NCBI GenBank assembly: GCA_017615755.1
Contig: JAFZZM010000054.1
Coordinates: 1 to 64,000, forward strand
Origin: Clostridiales bacterium
GTDB taxonomy: Bacteria > Bacillota > Clostridia > Saccharofermentanales > Saccharofermentanaceae
Direction: 5' to 3'
DNA length: 64,000 nucleotides
Shown: positions 43,065-52,708 of the stretch, piece after piece
Numbering within the stretch: position 1 is the first letter of the stretch
Layout: each line of letters starts with the position of its first letter
The notes under the pieces: generated by a model
Databases searched by the model: none
What the model saw: the letters and a program-made list of their open reading frames with translations, nothing else
What the model was told of the DNA's origin: nothing
Program-made: the position numbers and the translations under genes

Positions 43065-44861
43065 TCAGGACGGGATATCCTTTACGTAATCCAGTCCATC
43101 CTGATGGAAGGTATAGGCGTAGTCCTTGAGCTTCTCACTAATGAACTTCTGGTAGTTGTCCATACGGATGAAGCTGTTGACACGGTCGTACCATTCCGGA
43201 TTCGGAGAAGCTTCCACGTAGAAGAGGATGAGTACATCTGTCTCTCTCTGCAGCATGGTCTTATCTCCGGACTTTCTTTCCGGATCGAAGATCCAGTCAT
43301 CGATCTCGGCGTTGTAACTACCCGGATAAAGCGATGCCTGCTGTACGGAACGCATGGAGCCCTGCAGAAGTTCATCTGCATATGTGGTATCCAGTGTGAT
43401 CATGCTGGCTTCATCGGTAATGCTGTCGAAGATCGTCTGGGACAACGGGAGAATATCAGCGGCCGGGATACCGGGCTGATCTGTCTCTTCGTTTGCCAGA
43501 TTGATATAGAAGAAACGGACATTGCGGAGTGGCTCTTCCTGACGGACACGCTCTACGAAACAGAGGATGATCGGGAAGCCGTACTCGTCTTTGAAAATCT
43601 CGCAGTCACCGGACTTTCTGGACGTATCGAAAAGCCACGCACGCCATTCATTTTCTTCGACCTCGCTGTAGCGGACGTGCTTCTGCAAAGTGGAATCCGG
43701 AATCAGGAGCTTCTGCTGAGCTTCACCGGAAAAATGCGTGGCGGCGACCGACTGGAACTTGGATTCATCGTGATCGATAGCATCAATGATCTTCTGGGCA
43801 CGGATGTTAGCGGTAGTTACGTAGCTTTCCTCACGTGCCTCGAAAGTGATGCGCAGGAAGCGGTAGGAGACGAGGTCGTAAGAGTTTCTGGCATCCTCAT
43901 ATGCCTGTTCGGCCTGCTCCTGTGTTGCCTTCAGTTCATCGAGTTTCTGATGAGCGGAATAGTCTTCCGTAAAGTAAACCTTCGGCAGAACATCCATGAT
44001 GAGGTCTTTGTCGACCAGAGGTCCGAAAGTACCCTTGATGTAGGTGTCAAGATCGACATGAATGGCGCCGGCCTTGCCTTTCAGCCATTCAATATATGCC
44101 TGGGCACGATCCTTGTGATCCTGATTGATGGAGTAGCCATGGGCGACTGCATCATCATAAAGCATATACACGGTCTGGATCTCCTTGGCGGTAGCATCCA
44201 GGAAATAATCACGATATGTGGCGAATCCGTTCTCGCCAGGTGCGGAAAGCATTTCAGCCGTCTTTTCTTTAAAGATATCTACACCGTTTTCGAGAAGAAC
44301 ATAGTGGTACATGAAACTGAATTCGGCATTCGAAACGTCCTGCTTTCCTACGGTAAGCGGGCTGGCCAGACGTTCGTTAAGATTTCCGAGTGAGAATACA
44401 GACCAGGCCAGGATGATCAGGGAGATCACGGCCATAACGATCAGGAACATTCTCGGCTTCAGATTCATCTTCTTGCCACGGGTCGTAACGGTGGCATCGG
44501 ATCTTCTGGTGGAAGTTTCCTGGAATAACGGTGTATCCGGATCATCGTCATCGATGATGGTATTGATGTCATGGGTAGCCATCTCCATCGGGATCGGCTC
44601 CATGTCCTCATAGGAATCGATCCTTTCTTCCTCGATGACTTCCTGTTCCTCGGAAATGTCTAAAGAAGGCAGATCTGCATCATCCGACGGCTCCGCATCA
44701 GATTCCGTTTCCTTGCCGGAATCAACATCCGGATCTTGTCCGTCCGTTGTTGTCTCATCGGCAGAAGATACTTCCTCATCCTGCGTCTCTTCCGGAACAT
44801 CCGGCTCGAGCACATTCTTTTCTTTCGGATCTTCATTTTTGTTGTGTTTATTCTTCTTCAT
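43065..44861 (-). CDS. Membrane-anchored foldase-like protein (PrsA/SurA-like)
   Basis: A 598-residue protein. Residues 1-132 form a very acidic, disordered tail rich in Asp, Glu, Ser and Thr. One membrane helix lies at about 138-158. The extracellular part begins SPLTVGKQDVSNAEFSFMY, like the N-terminal domain of SurA/PrsA chaperones, and continues with helices. Two units resembling degenerate parvulin domains contain WLFDTSRKSGDCEIF and DWIFDPERKSGDKTML. It probably helps exported proteins fold; peptidyl-prolyl isomerase activity is uncertain. The long acidic cytosolic tail is unusual. It lies 46 bases after the lipid kinase gene and shares its direction. Confidence 0.75.
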   Translation of the reverse strand: MKKNKHNKNEDPKEKNVLEPDVPEETQDEEVSSADETTTDGQDPDVDSGKETESDAEPSDDADLPSLDISEEQEVIEEERIDSYEDMEPIPMEMATHDINTIIDDDDPDTPLFQETSTRRSDATVTTRGKKMNLKPRMFLIVMAVISLIILAWSVFSLGNLNERLASPLTVGKQDVSNAEFSFMYHYVLLENGVDIFKEKTAEMLSAPGENGFATYRDYFLDATAKEIQTVYMLYDDAVAHGYSINQDHKDRAQAYIEWLKGKAGAIHVDLDTYIKGTFGPLVDKDLIMDVLPKVYFTEDYSAHQKLDELKATQEQAEQAYEDARNSYDLVSYRFLRITFEAREESYVTTANIRAQKIIDAIDHDESKFQSVAATHFSGEAQQKLLIPDSTLQKHVRYSEVEENEWRAWLFDTSRKSGDCEIFKDEYGFPIILCFVERVRQEEPLRNVRFFYINLANEETDQPGIPAADILPLSQTIFDSITDEASMITLDTTYADELLQGSMRSVQQASLYPGSYNAEIDDWIFDPERKSGDKTMLQRETDVLILFYVEASPNPEWYDRVNSFIRMDNYQKFISEKLKDYAYTFHQDGLDYVKDIPS

Positions 44862-44907
44862 TTCATTTGCCTTTCAATATATCGCTTGTTACCTCCGATT
44901 CAGGTCC

Positions 44908-45828
44908 TTATGCACCATCCTCATGTGGAACGATCAAAGTTAATGCCTGTGGGAGACACCTGACAGTGATAGGAAGAAGCGGACCTTCTTCGCCGTCAAG
45001 ATCAAGGCGCACTTCCTGATCACCAATGGGAGCAATATCCAGGTGATCTGTCTGAAAATATAGCACGCTGTCGTCGGACATGTGATCGCCGACGATGTAT
45101 TTTCCGATAAGAGGCAGGAATTTCCCCGGCTCCAGTTTGCTGAGGATCAGGACATCCAGAAGACCGTCCGAAAGCTGGGCCTTCGGGAAAAGTTTCCGGA
45201 TACCGGCCACGCTCCTGCTGTTGGAGATCAAAAAGACAAGTACATCCTTGCGGTATTCGCTGCTTGAAGTAGCAAAATACAAAGGTATGCTTTTGAAAAG
45301 ATTTCCCGGAGCTTCCTTGGCTCCCTCGATCACATAGGCCAAAGAACCGAGCGACGTCTTGGCTGCAGAAGGTACCTTATAGGCCACATCCGTCATCAGA
45401 CCGCCGGCAAGAACATTCAGAAAATAGTGGTCTCCGGCCTGGCCGACATCGACTTGCATCTTGTGGCCTTCCATCAGCATTCTGGCAAATGCAGAGGGAT
45501 TCGTCGGGAGATTGAGTGCGGTGGCAAAGTCATTGACCGTACCGCCGGAAAGGATGGCAAGAGGAGTCTTGGAACCACCCTTCATGAGGCCGCTCACGAC
45601 TTCGTTGATCGTGCCGTCTCCGCCTACGGCGATGACCATATCAAATTCGCCGGGCTTCAAAGCGGCCGCACAGTTTTTCGCATCATCCTTGGTCGCGGTA
45701 TAGAAAATGTCTGCCCGCTCGATAGCATCGGCTTCGGAAAGATAGTGCAGAATATCCCCGACCACAAGCCCGTTTGCCTGTCGTCCGGAAGAAGGATTAA
45801 ATATGATTTTGATCTTCAATCTGCTCAA
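44908..45828 (-). CDS. Diacylglycerol/lipid kinase (YegS/DgkB family)
   Basis: A 306-residue cytosolic kinase of the DAGK catalytic family. It opens KIIFNPSSGRQANG, has the nucleotide-binding AVGGDGTINEV near 65-75, and SGGTVNDFA soon after. DgkB-type enzymes phosphorylate diacylglycerol to phosphatidate, recycling the lipid left from lipoteichoic acid synthesis. The next genes in the divergent direction are YfhO proteins, linked in Bacillus and Listeria to teichoic acid glycosylation, which fits. TTG 45828 with GAGG 5 bases upstream gives the family N-terminus; ATG 45876 would add 16 residues. Confidence 0.85.
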   Translation of the reverse strand: MSRLKIKIIFNPSSGRQANGLVVGDILHYLSEADAIERADIFYTATKDDAKNCAAALKPGEFDMVIAVGGDGTINEVVSGLMKGGSKTPLAILSGGTVNDFATALNLPTNPSAFARMLMEGHKMQVDVGQAGDHYFLNVLAGGLMTDVAYKVPSAAKTSLGSLAYVIEGAKEAPGNLFKSIPLYFATSSSEYRKDVLVFLISNSRSVAGIRKLFPKAQLSDGLLDVLILSKLEPGKFLPLIGKYIVGDHMSDDSVLYFQTDHLDIAPIGDQEVRLDLDGEEGPLLPITVRCLPQALTLIVPHEDGA

Positions 45829-45953
45829 TTTGACCTCGCAAGAATGATTATAAATATTCAATTTATACTCTAACATAAATGATTTGATTATTCCATTTCT
45901 GTAAGGTTACAAGATTTTCTGCATGGTGTGAAAGTGCGTAATCGGGGACTATG

Positions 45954-45962
45954 TGATACAAT
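45954..45962 (+). promoter_or_regulatory. Extended -10 promoter for the YfhO operon
   Basis: TGA then TACAAT (45957-45962), 40 bases before ATG 46003. Another TATAAT at 45985-45990 is too close to the start to be likely. Confidence 0.4.
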
Positions 45963-46002
45963 AAGCAAGCGATTAATATATTTATATAATGAACTGGGGA
46001 AA

Positions 46003-48825
46003 ATGATGATGCGTTCAAGAAACCGATTGCTTCGTAAATACTGTGAAAGACAGTTTTATATCTATTCGTTTTTTATTCCTGCGTTCATCATGACGATAAT
46101 ATTTCTGATCTTGCAGGTCCACCCGCTTGGCGCCGGAACGAATATGGTACTGACTGTTGACTGTTACCATCAGTATGCTCCGTTCTTGGTGGAACTTCGA
46201 AACAAGATCCTGTCAGGGGAGAGTCTGTTCTTCTCCTGGAATGTCGGATTGGGAACGAACTTCTGGGCAGTATTTGCCAACTATTCCGCAAGCCCGCTGA
46301 ATATTCTGGTTGTGTTCTTCCCACCGAAATATGTAGGTGACTGCGTTGCCCTTCTGGCCGTACTCCGCGTCGGCTTCACCGGTCTTTTCATGTCGATGCT
46401 TCTGAAAGAATTCGACAAGAAGCGTAAAGACCTGCTCCTGGTTGCTTTTGCCACGGCATACGCACTCTGTGGCTGGGTAGCTTCCTACTTCTGGAATATC
46501 ATGTGGCACGATGCCGTCATGCTTCTGCCGCTTATCGTATATGGACTGATCCGCATGATGCGGGACAAGAAGCCGCTTCTGTACTGCCTCTCGCTTGCGG
46601 TATGCCTGATCAGTAATTTCTACTCCGGCTATTTTGTCTGCCTCTTCCTGGTGATCTATGCGCCGATCCTTTATGTTCACATTACGGAACGCGTCACCAT
46701 CAAAAATCTCTGGTCGGCTGTCTGGAGATTTGCGGTATACTCCGGTATTGCAGGTGGTATCTCAGCGTTCCTGACACTTTCGACATACTTTACGCTCCAG
46801 CGTTCTTCCGCGACCGGTGGCACATTCCCGAAGGAATTCCAGGTCACGAACGATTTCTTCGATTTCCTCAGCCGTTTCTTCGTGGGCTCAAACCCGAATA
46901 TCCGAGACGGTATGGCAAATGTATACTGCGGTATCCTCATTGTGATGATGGTTCCACTGTATTTCCTCTGCAAGAAGATCCGCCTGAGAGAGAAGGTCGC
47001 ATACGGAATCGGACTTGCGGCTATGTATATCAGTTTAAGCAGCCGCATGATGACCTACATCTGGCACGGCTTCCATTTCCCGAACCAGATCCCTTACAGA
47101 CAGGCCTTCCTGATCTCTTTCCTGGTGGTCATCATGGGATATAAGGTGCTTCGTAACCTCAAGAGTTTCACAAAAGGTGAACTGCTTGTTCCGTGCTTGA
47201 GCATGATCGCCTTCCTGATCCTTTACGAAAAGATCGGTGAAGGACAGGAGGGATACATTGCCATGGGTATCTCCATCGTGTTCATCATTATCTATACGGC
47301 GATGCTCCGTATGATCGCCAATGCGAAGAAGAGCGCGATGTTCCAGCAGATAGCTCTTTTCTTTGTTCTCATTGCCGAACTGTTTGCGTCCACAGCCGTG
47401 ACGGTCAGCCTGGTGGCTGCACACGAAGGCTTTACGGGCTGGGACTTTTATGGTTCCCGTTACGACGAGATCCAGTCGATGCTCATCGAATCCGAAGAGA
47501 AGAACCCATACGGTTTTGAAAGATCGGAGATCTATCCGGCATATATCTGCAACCAGCCGGCGCTTTACAACATGAAGGGTATCTCGATCTTTACCTCAAC
47601 GGCAAGAGAGAGTTTCGTTAAATTTATCAATAATCTCGGTTTCCACAACAATGGTATCAACAGCATGCGTAACTTCGGTATGACCGAGATCACGGGCACA
47701 CTTTTTGGCGTCCGCAACATGTTCGACCTGTATACCACCTCACCGATCCCGGCTTGTTTTGAACAGGTCGAGTCAGACTCGACGATCCGTCACTTTGTAA
47801 ACCCGGATTCCCTGGCGTTGGGCTATATGGTTGATGATGCCGTTCTGGAATACCACATGAACCAGACTTCTGTTCCGTTCTTGTCCAACAACTCTTTCGT
47901 TAAGAGCCTTGGTATCGAAAACGATGTGTTCGAGCCTGTTGAATTAAGCTTCAATTCCACAACAGGAGTGAAGGCAGATGGTGGAAATGAAAGAACGGGA
48001 TACAAGTACAATTTCGAAGAAAACAAGGCAGAGATCATCCTGACGATCAAGAATGCCAATCCCGGTGACCATCTGTATCTCTATGCGGTTTCGAGCAAAG
48101 CTCCGCAGGTCATCATCAATGATCAGGTCAAGCGTTCCACAGATGCAACGGAGACAAAATATACGGCAAGAACATACCAGTTTATGGATCTCGGTTATTG
48201 TGAGAAGAACACCAACAAGCTGGTAACTCTGAAGTTCAGTGACAGCAAGCTTACCGGTAATCTCTGGCTCCAGTGCGCAAAGGTCAATGAAGACGGCTAT
48301 AAGGAAATGGTCGAGAAATTGAGCGATGAGCAGATGAAAGTACTCAGCTACGATTCGACCCATGTTGAAGGATCGATCACCGCAAAAGAAGACGGAGTGC
48401 TTTTCCTGACTATTCCTTATGACGAGAGCTGGGTAGCTTCCGTTGACGGACAGCCGGCAACACTCGAACCGATCGATGATGCTTTGATGGGCATCCGCCT
48501 CAAGGCCGGAACGCATAACATTTCACTTTCATACAAACCTTCCCGCTTCAGACTTTGCTGCTACATCACGTACGCGTCGATCGGAGCGCTGATCTTCTTT
48601 ACGATCTGTCGAAAAGTACTGGAGTATGTGGATCTGAAGGAAAAATACGCGAAGAAGGAAACAGATCCGGAGGAAGAGAAGACTGATGCTGATCCGAAGA
48701 CGGAAAATCTGTCGGAGAATCAGCCGGAAAGCCAGCCGGAGATGATTGAAAATACGAATTCTGAACCGAATCCTGTGCCGGATACTGAATCGGATTCTGC
48801 AGCGGAGGCTTCAGAAGAGGAATGA
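46003..48825 (+). CDS. YfhO family membrane protein (first of two)
   Basis: A 940-residue polytopic protein. About twelve membrane helices occupy the first 500 residues. After helix one, DCYHQYAPFLVELRNKIL and FFSWNVGLGTNFWAVF are the YfhO signature, in a GT-C glycosyltransferase-like fold whose Asp is likely catalytic. An extracellular beta domain follows (about 510-840; SVDGQPATLEPIDDALM near its end), then one last helix and an acidic Glu/Pro/Asn tail. YfhO proteins are implicated in adding sugars to lipoteichoic acid from a lipid-linked donor. ATG 46003 is used; 46006 and 46009 are alternatives. Its stop overlaps the next gene by 4 bases. Confidence 0.87.
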   Translation: MMMRSRNRLLRKYCERQFYIYSFFIPAFIMTIIFLILQVHPLGAGTNMVLTVDCYHQYAPFLVELRNKILSGESLFFSWNVGLGTNFWAVFANYSASPLNILVVFFPPKYVGDCVALLAVLRVGFTGLFMSMLLKEFDKKRKDLLLVAFATAYALCGWVASYFWNIMWHDAVMLLPLIVYGLIRMMRDKKPLLYCLSLAVCLISNFYSGYFVCLFLVIYAPILYVHITERVTIKNLWSAVWRFAVYSGIAGGISAFLTLSTYFTLQRSSATGGTFPKEFQVTNDFFDFLSRFFVGSNPNIRDGMANVYCGILIVMMVPLYFLCKKIRLREKVAYGIGLAAMYISLSSRMMTYIWHGFHFPNQIPYRQAFLISFLVVIMGYKVLRNLKSFTKGELLVPCLSMIAFLILYEKIGEGQEGYIAMGISIVFIIIYTAMLRMIANAKKSAMFQQIALFFVLIAELFASTAVTVSLVAAHEGFTGWDFYGSRYDEIQSMLIESEEKNPYGFERSEIYPAYICNQPALYNMKGISIFTSTARESFVKFINNLGFHNNGINSMRNFGMTEITGTLFGVRNMFDLYTTSPIPACFEQVESDSTIRHFVNPDSLALGYMVDDAVLEYHMNQTSVPFLSNNSFVKSLGIENDVFEPVELSFNSTTGVKADGGNERTGYKYNFEENKAEIILTIKNANPGDHLYLYAVSSKAPQVIINDQVKRSTDATETKYTARTYQFMDLGYCEKNTNKLVTLKFSDSKLTGNLWLQCAKVNEDGYKEMVEKLSDEQMKVLSYDSTHVEGSITAKEDGVLFLTIPYDESWVASVDGQPATLEPIDDALMGIRLKAGTHNISLSYKPSRFRLCCYITYASIGALIFFTICRKVLEYVDLKEKYAKKETDPEEEKTDADPKTENLSENQPESQPEMIENTNSEPNPVPDTESDSAAEASEEE

Positions 48826-51557
48826 GGTCACTTTATAAGGATAAACGGATAACGATATCTTCACCGGAAGCAAAGGTATGCCTGATCGCGGCCTTTTTCC
48901 TCCCGGTGCTGTTGCTGCTCATTGCGGCATGGCGCCTGAGACTGGCTCCTTTCACGGATACCTGCTATATGCCGAACTCCATGCAGGAGACGTATCTGCC
49001 GGTCATTTCCGAACTTTGCCATAAGGTGAAGAACGGAGAATCCATTTTCTACACATGGAACAACGGCGGAGGAACAAGCTTCTGGAATCTTCTGGCCTGC
49101 TATGCGGCAAGTCCTTTCACATTGATCTATCTTTGCTTCTCGGAAGCCGATATTCCGAAAGTTACACAGGCCATTTTCGCTCTGCGGAGTGCTTTTGCAT
49201 CACTAGCGTTCTGCGTTCTTGTCTGGAAAAAAGAGAAGATCATCTCTCCTTTGACCGTAGCGATTTCCGTATCTTACGGACTTTCCGCATACATGCTGGC
49301 TTACTATGAAGAACCCTGGTTTCTGGACACATTGATCTGGCTGCCGCTTCTGATCCTTGGCGCGCATTACCTGCTTTCGGGTAAACACAACTGGCTCTTC
49401 ATCGTTTCGATGGCAATGATCATCATCAGCAACTGGCAATCCGGTCTTTATGTACTGGTTTTCATCGTTGCCATGTATCCGCTTCTGATGATGGAGCAAA
49501 GAAAAGAAAAATTCGAGTTCCGGAAAAGACTCGTCAATGTGAAGGATTTCGCCATTGCACTCATTATTGCACTTGGCCTTTCCGCCATCGTGTGGTTCCC
49601 GGTACTGAAGGGGATCCTCAATTCCTCGCTGACGGATCTGCAATTCCGTTTCCCGGATGACCTTAACACCAACATGAAAGCCTGGGACCTGCTCGACCGG
49701 TTTACTTTCGACTCCCAGATTTATACGGTAAGCGACGCATCCCAGTTCCCGGGCGTATACTGTGGTATCTTTGCCGTGATGCTGACGATCTACTATGCAC
49801 TGGCATCCCGGATCCCGTTCAAGGAGAAACTATACTCCCTGAGCGCGCTTCTCTTTTTCTACATCATCATGGCGAACCGCTTCCTTTCATTCATTTTCAG
49901 CGGTATTCATTACCCGATCACCGGCACCTACCCTCAGGCCTTCCTTCTGGTATTCATGGTGATGTGCATGGCTTCCAAAGCACTTGCTTCTGATGCTTTT
50001 ATTGAGAATCATCGGAATCTGCGTATTACCGTGGGGATCATTCTGGCTTTCATGGTCATCAACTGCGCGATCGCAACGAATCTCGACTATTCCGACCACA
50101 AGATATACTATGCGCTTTCTTTCATCGCTGTATATTTTGTTATTATTGCGCTGATGGAGAAGAAGAACACTCCGGACCAGAATCGTTTTCTGGCTCTCAT
50201 CTTTGCCGGAATTCTTCTGGTGGAAACCACCATGTCACTCTATCATCCCTTGAAAGACCGCTATTTTGTTCGAGTTACGAAGGGGTCAAACACCGAATCT
50301 GTTGTAAAGCCGATGAGCGAGGACCTTCGAAAGACTCTTCTTCCGAATAAGAAAGATGAGTGGGAGTATCGCCTTAGCTCGGCAGTAACATACAACAAGC
50401 CTGACGAAGAGATCCAGCGTCAGGTTACGGAAAAAACTCAGGCATTTGGTCCAGGCGATCGTCTGGCATTCCTTAACACCGGTTCGGAAAATGCAGGACT
50501 TTTATATCACGTTCCTTCACTGAACTCTTCCTGCTACATTCAGTCGGATGCATATTCTTCCGCTTTAAAAGCACTTGGCCTGAGCCGTTCGTCTAAAACG
50601 ATCGTGGAGACGGAATGTGTTCCGTGGATCGAGCAGTTTTTCTCGGTTTCGGGAAAGATCAGCCTTCCTTCATCCGATAAAGAGATGGGAAGGGGAAATC
50701 TTGGTTATTTTTCTTCTTCTGAGATGATCTACGAATCGTTGTCCGACAAGATCTCTGTTTTTGGAACACAGAATATGTTCACTGCACTTTTCTCGGAAGG
50801 TACGGTCCTTGACGAAATACCTTATACAGTGGACTCTTTGCAGAACACCAAAGATCTGAAAGACGGCCGTTTTACCATCGTTTCCTCACGCAATATGAAC
50901 GAAGTGGATATAACGATAAAAGTTGACTATATAAAACCTATATATATATTATGCTCTGCTGAGCAGCAGGTAGTCCTGGAAGTGACACAGTACGATGATC
51001 AGGATAGACCACTGGACTCCCATAGTGTTTCCGAAACACAGTCGAGAGTATACTGCATTGAGCAGCCCGAGGAAAATGTTGATCATATCGCGGTCCACAT
51101 GGATTTCCCGTCCAACAAATCCGAGACAGTCAAGTTTGCTGTGGCTTCCTTAAATCAGGAGAATTACGAAAAACTTGAATCAACACTTGCGGATAACGGT
51201 TTCCGGGTATCTTCCATTTCAGCTTCTGAAGTTGAAGGAGACATTACCGCTCCGACTTCCGGAAACCTTCTTTTCACAATTCCATATGATAGTGGCTGGA
51301 GCGTGAGTGTCGACGGACAGAAAACGAAAACATTTGCAGGCTGCAACGCTTTCCTTTCGATTCACTTGACCGAAGGGGAACACCACGTTACTATGAAATA
51401 CGAACCACCGCAATTTGATGTGGCGGTGGCGTCGCTTGTCATCTTCGCTTTGCTTACGGTCTGTGTTTCTTTGTCATCTGTTTTTACAGGCAAGAAGAAA
51501 AAGAAAACACCGGTAGTTACGGAAATGAATGAAGCCGACGAAGGAAAGGACATTTGA
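48822..51557 (+). CDS. YfhO family membrane protein (second of two)
   Basis: A 911-residue paralogue of the upstream protein with the same layout: about twelve helices, then an extracellular beta domain and a final helix. The signature reads SIFYTWNNGGGTSFWNLLACY; the Asp near helix one appears as FTDTCYMPN, i.e. the DCYHQY of the first copy is altered, so the two may have different substrates or one may be a partner subunit. ATG 48822 overlaps the previous stop (ATGA). SVDGQKTKTFAGCNAFL near the end mirrors the first copy. It is followed in coupled fashion by the exonuclease gene. Confidence 0.87.
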   Translation: MRSLYKDKRITISSPEAKVCLIAAFFLPVLLLLIAAWRLRLAPFTDTCYMPNSMQETYLPVISELCHKVKNGESIFYTWNNGGGTSFWNLLACYAASPFTLIYLCFSEADIPKVTQAIFALRSAFASLAFCVLVWKKEKIISPLTVAISVSYGLSAYMLAYYEEPWFLDTLIWLPLLILGAHYLLSGKHNWLFIVSMAMIIISNWQSGLYVLVFIVAMYPLLMMEQRKEKFEFRKRLVNVKDFAIALIIALGLSAIVWFPVLKGILNSSLTDLQFRFPDDLNTNMKAWDLLDRFTFDSQIYTVSDASQFPGVYCGIFAVMLTIYYALASRIPFKEKLYSLSALLFFYIIMANRFLSFIFSGIHYPITGTYPQAFLLVFMVMCMASKALASDAFIENHRNLRITVGIILAFMVINCAIATNLDYSDHKIYYALSFIAVYFVIIALMEKKNTPDQNRFLALIFAGILLVETTMSLYHPLKDRYFVRVTKGSNTESVVKPMSEDLRKTLLPNKKDEWEYRLSSAVTYNKPDEEIQRQVTEKTQAFGPGDRLAFLNTGSENAGLLYHVPSLNSSCYIQSDAYSSALKALGLSRSSKTIVETECVPWIEQFFSVSGKISLPSSDKEMGRGNLGYFSSSEMIYESLSDKISVFGTQNMFTALFSEGTVLDEIPYTVDSLQNTKDLKDGRFTIVSSRNMNEVDITIKVDYIKPIYILCSAEQQVVLEVTQYDDQDRPLDSHSVSETQSRVYCIEQPEENVDHIAVHMDFPSNKSETVKFAVASLNQENYEKLESTLADNGFRVSSISASEVEGDITAPTSGNLLFTIPYDSGWSVSVDGQKTKTFAGCNAFLSIHLTEGEHHVTMKYEPPQFDVAVASLVIFALLTVCVSLSSVFTGKKKKKTPVVTEMNEADEGKDI

Positions 51558-52591
51558 TGAGTAAGGACGAAATACAGTTTCCAATCACATTCGTTGTTTT
51601 TGACATGGAGTGGAACCAGCCCATCTCTTATATGCCTTCTCCGGTGAATCCCAAGGATCTTCCCGGAGAGATCATCGAGATCGGCGCAGTAAAGCTTACC
51701 ATGGAATCCGAAACTTGTTTTTCCATGTCCAGACCTTTTTCCATCATCGTCAAACCACAGTTTTATAAGATCATGAACAGACAGGTCTCCCGTGTGATCA
51801 ACAAAAACACGGATGACCTGAAGCGCGGCGTTACTTTTCCGGAAGCATATGACTATTTCCTGAAATGGTGCGGAGATGATTATGTACTTTGTGCCTGGGG
51901 TGATTCCGATATTTCCATTTTGAAATCCAATCTCAAGATCCATGGTATGCCGGCGGAAGTGAACGAGAGGTTCCTGGATATCCAGCCGTTGTTCGGGCGG
52001 ATCGCAGAGAACACAGCTCAGCAGAGAAGTGTCGCCTATGCTGTGGATTTTTATCGGATCCCGCAGACAGATGATTTCCATAGTGCAGATAAAGATGCAT
52101 ACTATGAGGCAAGGATCCTGAAAGAAACGCTGACCGACTATTTTGTAATGTGCCGGAAAGAAAATGCAAACGAAGATATCGAGATCCCACGTCTCAAGCA
52201 TTATATTTCCAACCCGAATCTGAATACGCAGTACAGATGGAAGACCGGCGTGTTTCCAAATGAAAAGGAAGCGGTGGCCAGAGCTTTAAAGGAAGAACTC
52301 CATTGCCCGGTTTGTTCGGAATTGATAAAGGCAACGCTGGAGTGGTTTTCTTCGGGACATACATGGATGTCGCTCTGGCAGTGTGCCGAGCATGGACCGC
52401 TTACCGCAAAGATACGTGCAAAGAAAACTCCTCAGCAAGAATTTTACGGATCCGGACAGTTAAGATTTGTAAATGGAAACGCTGCACGATATGTGCAGGA
52501 AAAATGGGAAGAAAAACAGAAGAAGGGAAGTGAAACGGAAGAATTGCCAGAAAAATGCTCTGAAAATGTACAAAATTGTGAACAATTGTGA
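51557..52591 (+). CDS. DEDDh-type 3'-5' exonuclease with C-terminal zinc-finger-like region
   Basis: A 344-residue protein. Residues 10-205 form an RNase T / DnaQ-like nuclease: VVFDMEWNQ (Asp and Glu), CAWGDSDISIL (Asp) and HSADKDAYYEARIL (His and Asp) are the four metal-binding acids plus the general-base His. Residues about 250-290 contain CPVC and, later, WQCAEHG, which together could form a zinc site. It degrades nucleic acid 3' ends; the substrate is unknown. ATG 51557 overlaps the YfhO stop (TGATG), so it is co-translated although its function seems unrelated. The tail is Lys/Glu-rich. Confidence 0.8.
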   Translation: MSKDEIQFPITFVVFDMEWNQPISYMPSPVNPKDLPGEIIEIGAVKLTMESETCFSMSRPFSIIVKPQFYKIMNRQVSRVINKNTDDLKRGVTFPEAYDYFLKWCGDDYVLCAWGDSDISILKSNLKIHGMPAEVNERFLDIQPLFGRIAENTAQQRSVAYAVDFYRIPQTDDFHSADKDAYYEARILKETLTDYFVMCRKENANEDIEIPRLKHYISNPNLNTQYRWKTGVFPNEKEAVARALKEELHCPVCSELIKATLEWFSSGHTWMSLWQCAEHGPLTAKIRAKKTPQQEFYGSGQLRFVNGNAARYVQEKWEEKQKKGSETEELPEKCSENVQNCEQL

Positions 52592-52593
52592 AC
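52574..52593 (+). repeat. Tandem 10-mer AATTGTGAAC x2
   Basis: Two exact copies of AATTGTGAAC (52574-52583 and 52584-52593), at the end of the exonuclease gene and about 40 bases upstream of the PilX-like promoter. A related pair lies at 57531-57550. Confidence 0.75.
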
Positions 52594-52631
52594 ATTCCTT
52601 ATGAGAGGGTTTATTTTTGGAGTCATCTAAA

Positions 52632-52637
52632 TATAAT
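52632..52637 (+). promoter_or_regulatory. -10 element for the PilX-like gene
   Basis: TATAAT, 72 bases before the start codon at 52709, in an AT-rich stretch. No good -35, which fits an activated promoter. Confidence 0.45.
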
Positions 52638-52708
52638 GATAATTAAGTATAACCAATAATAACATTTAACCGAACTGACACAAAAGATTTATTATGGAGG
52701 CAATTAAG

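Noticed and set aside
43035-44393. Plus-strand frame of 452 codons opposite the foldase-like gene
   Set aside because: The minus strand encodes a coherent signal, membrane and domain layout with a ribosome site; the plus frame is its shadow.
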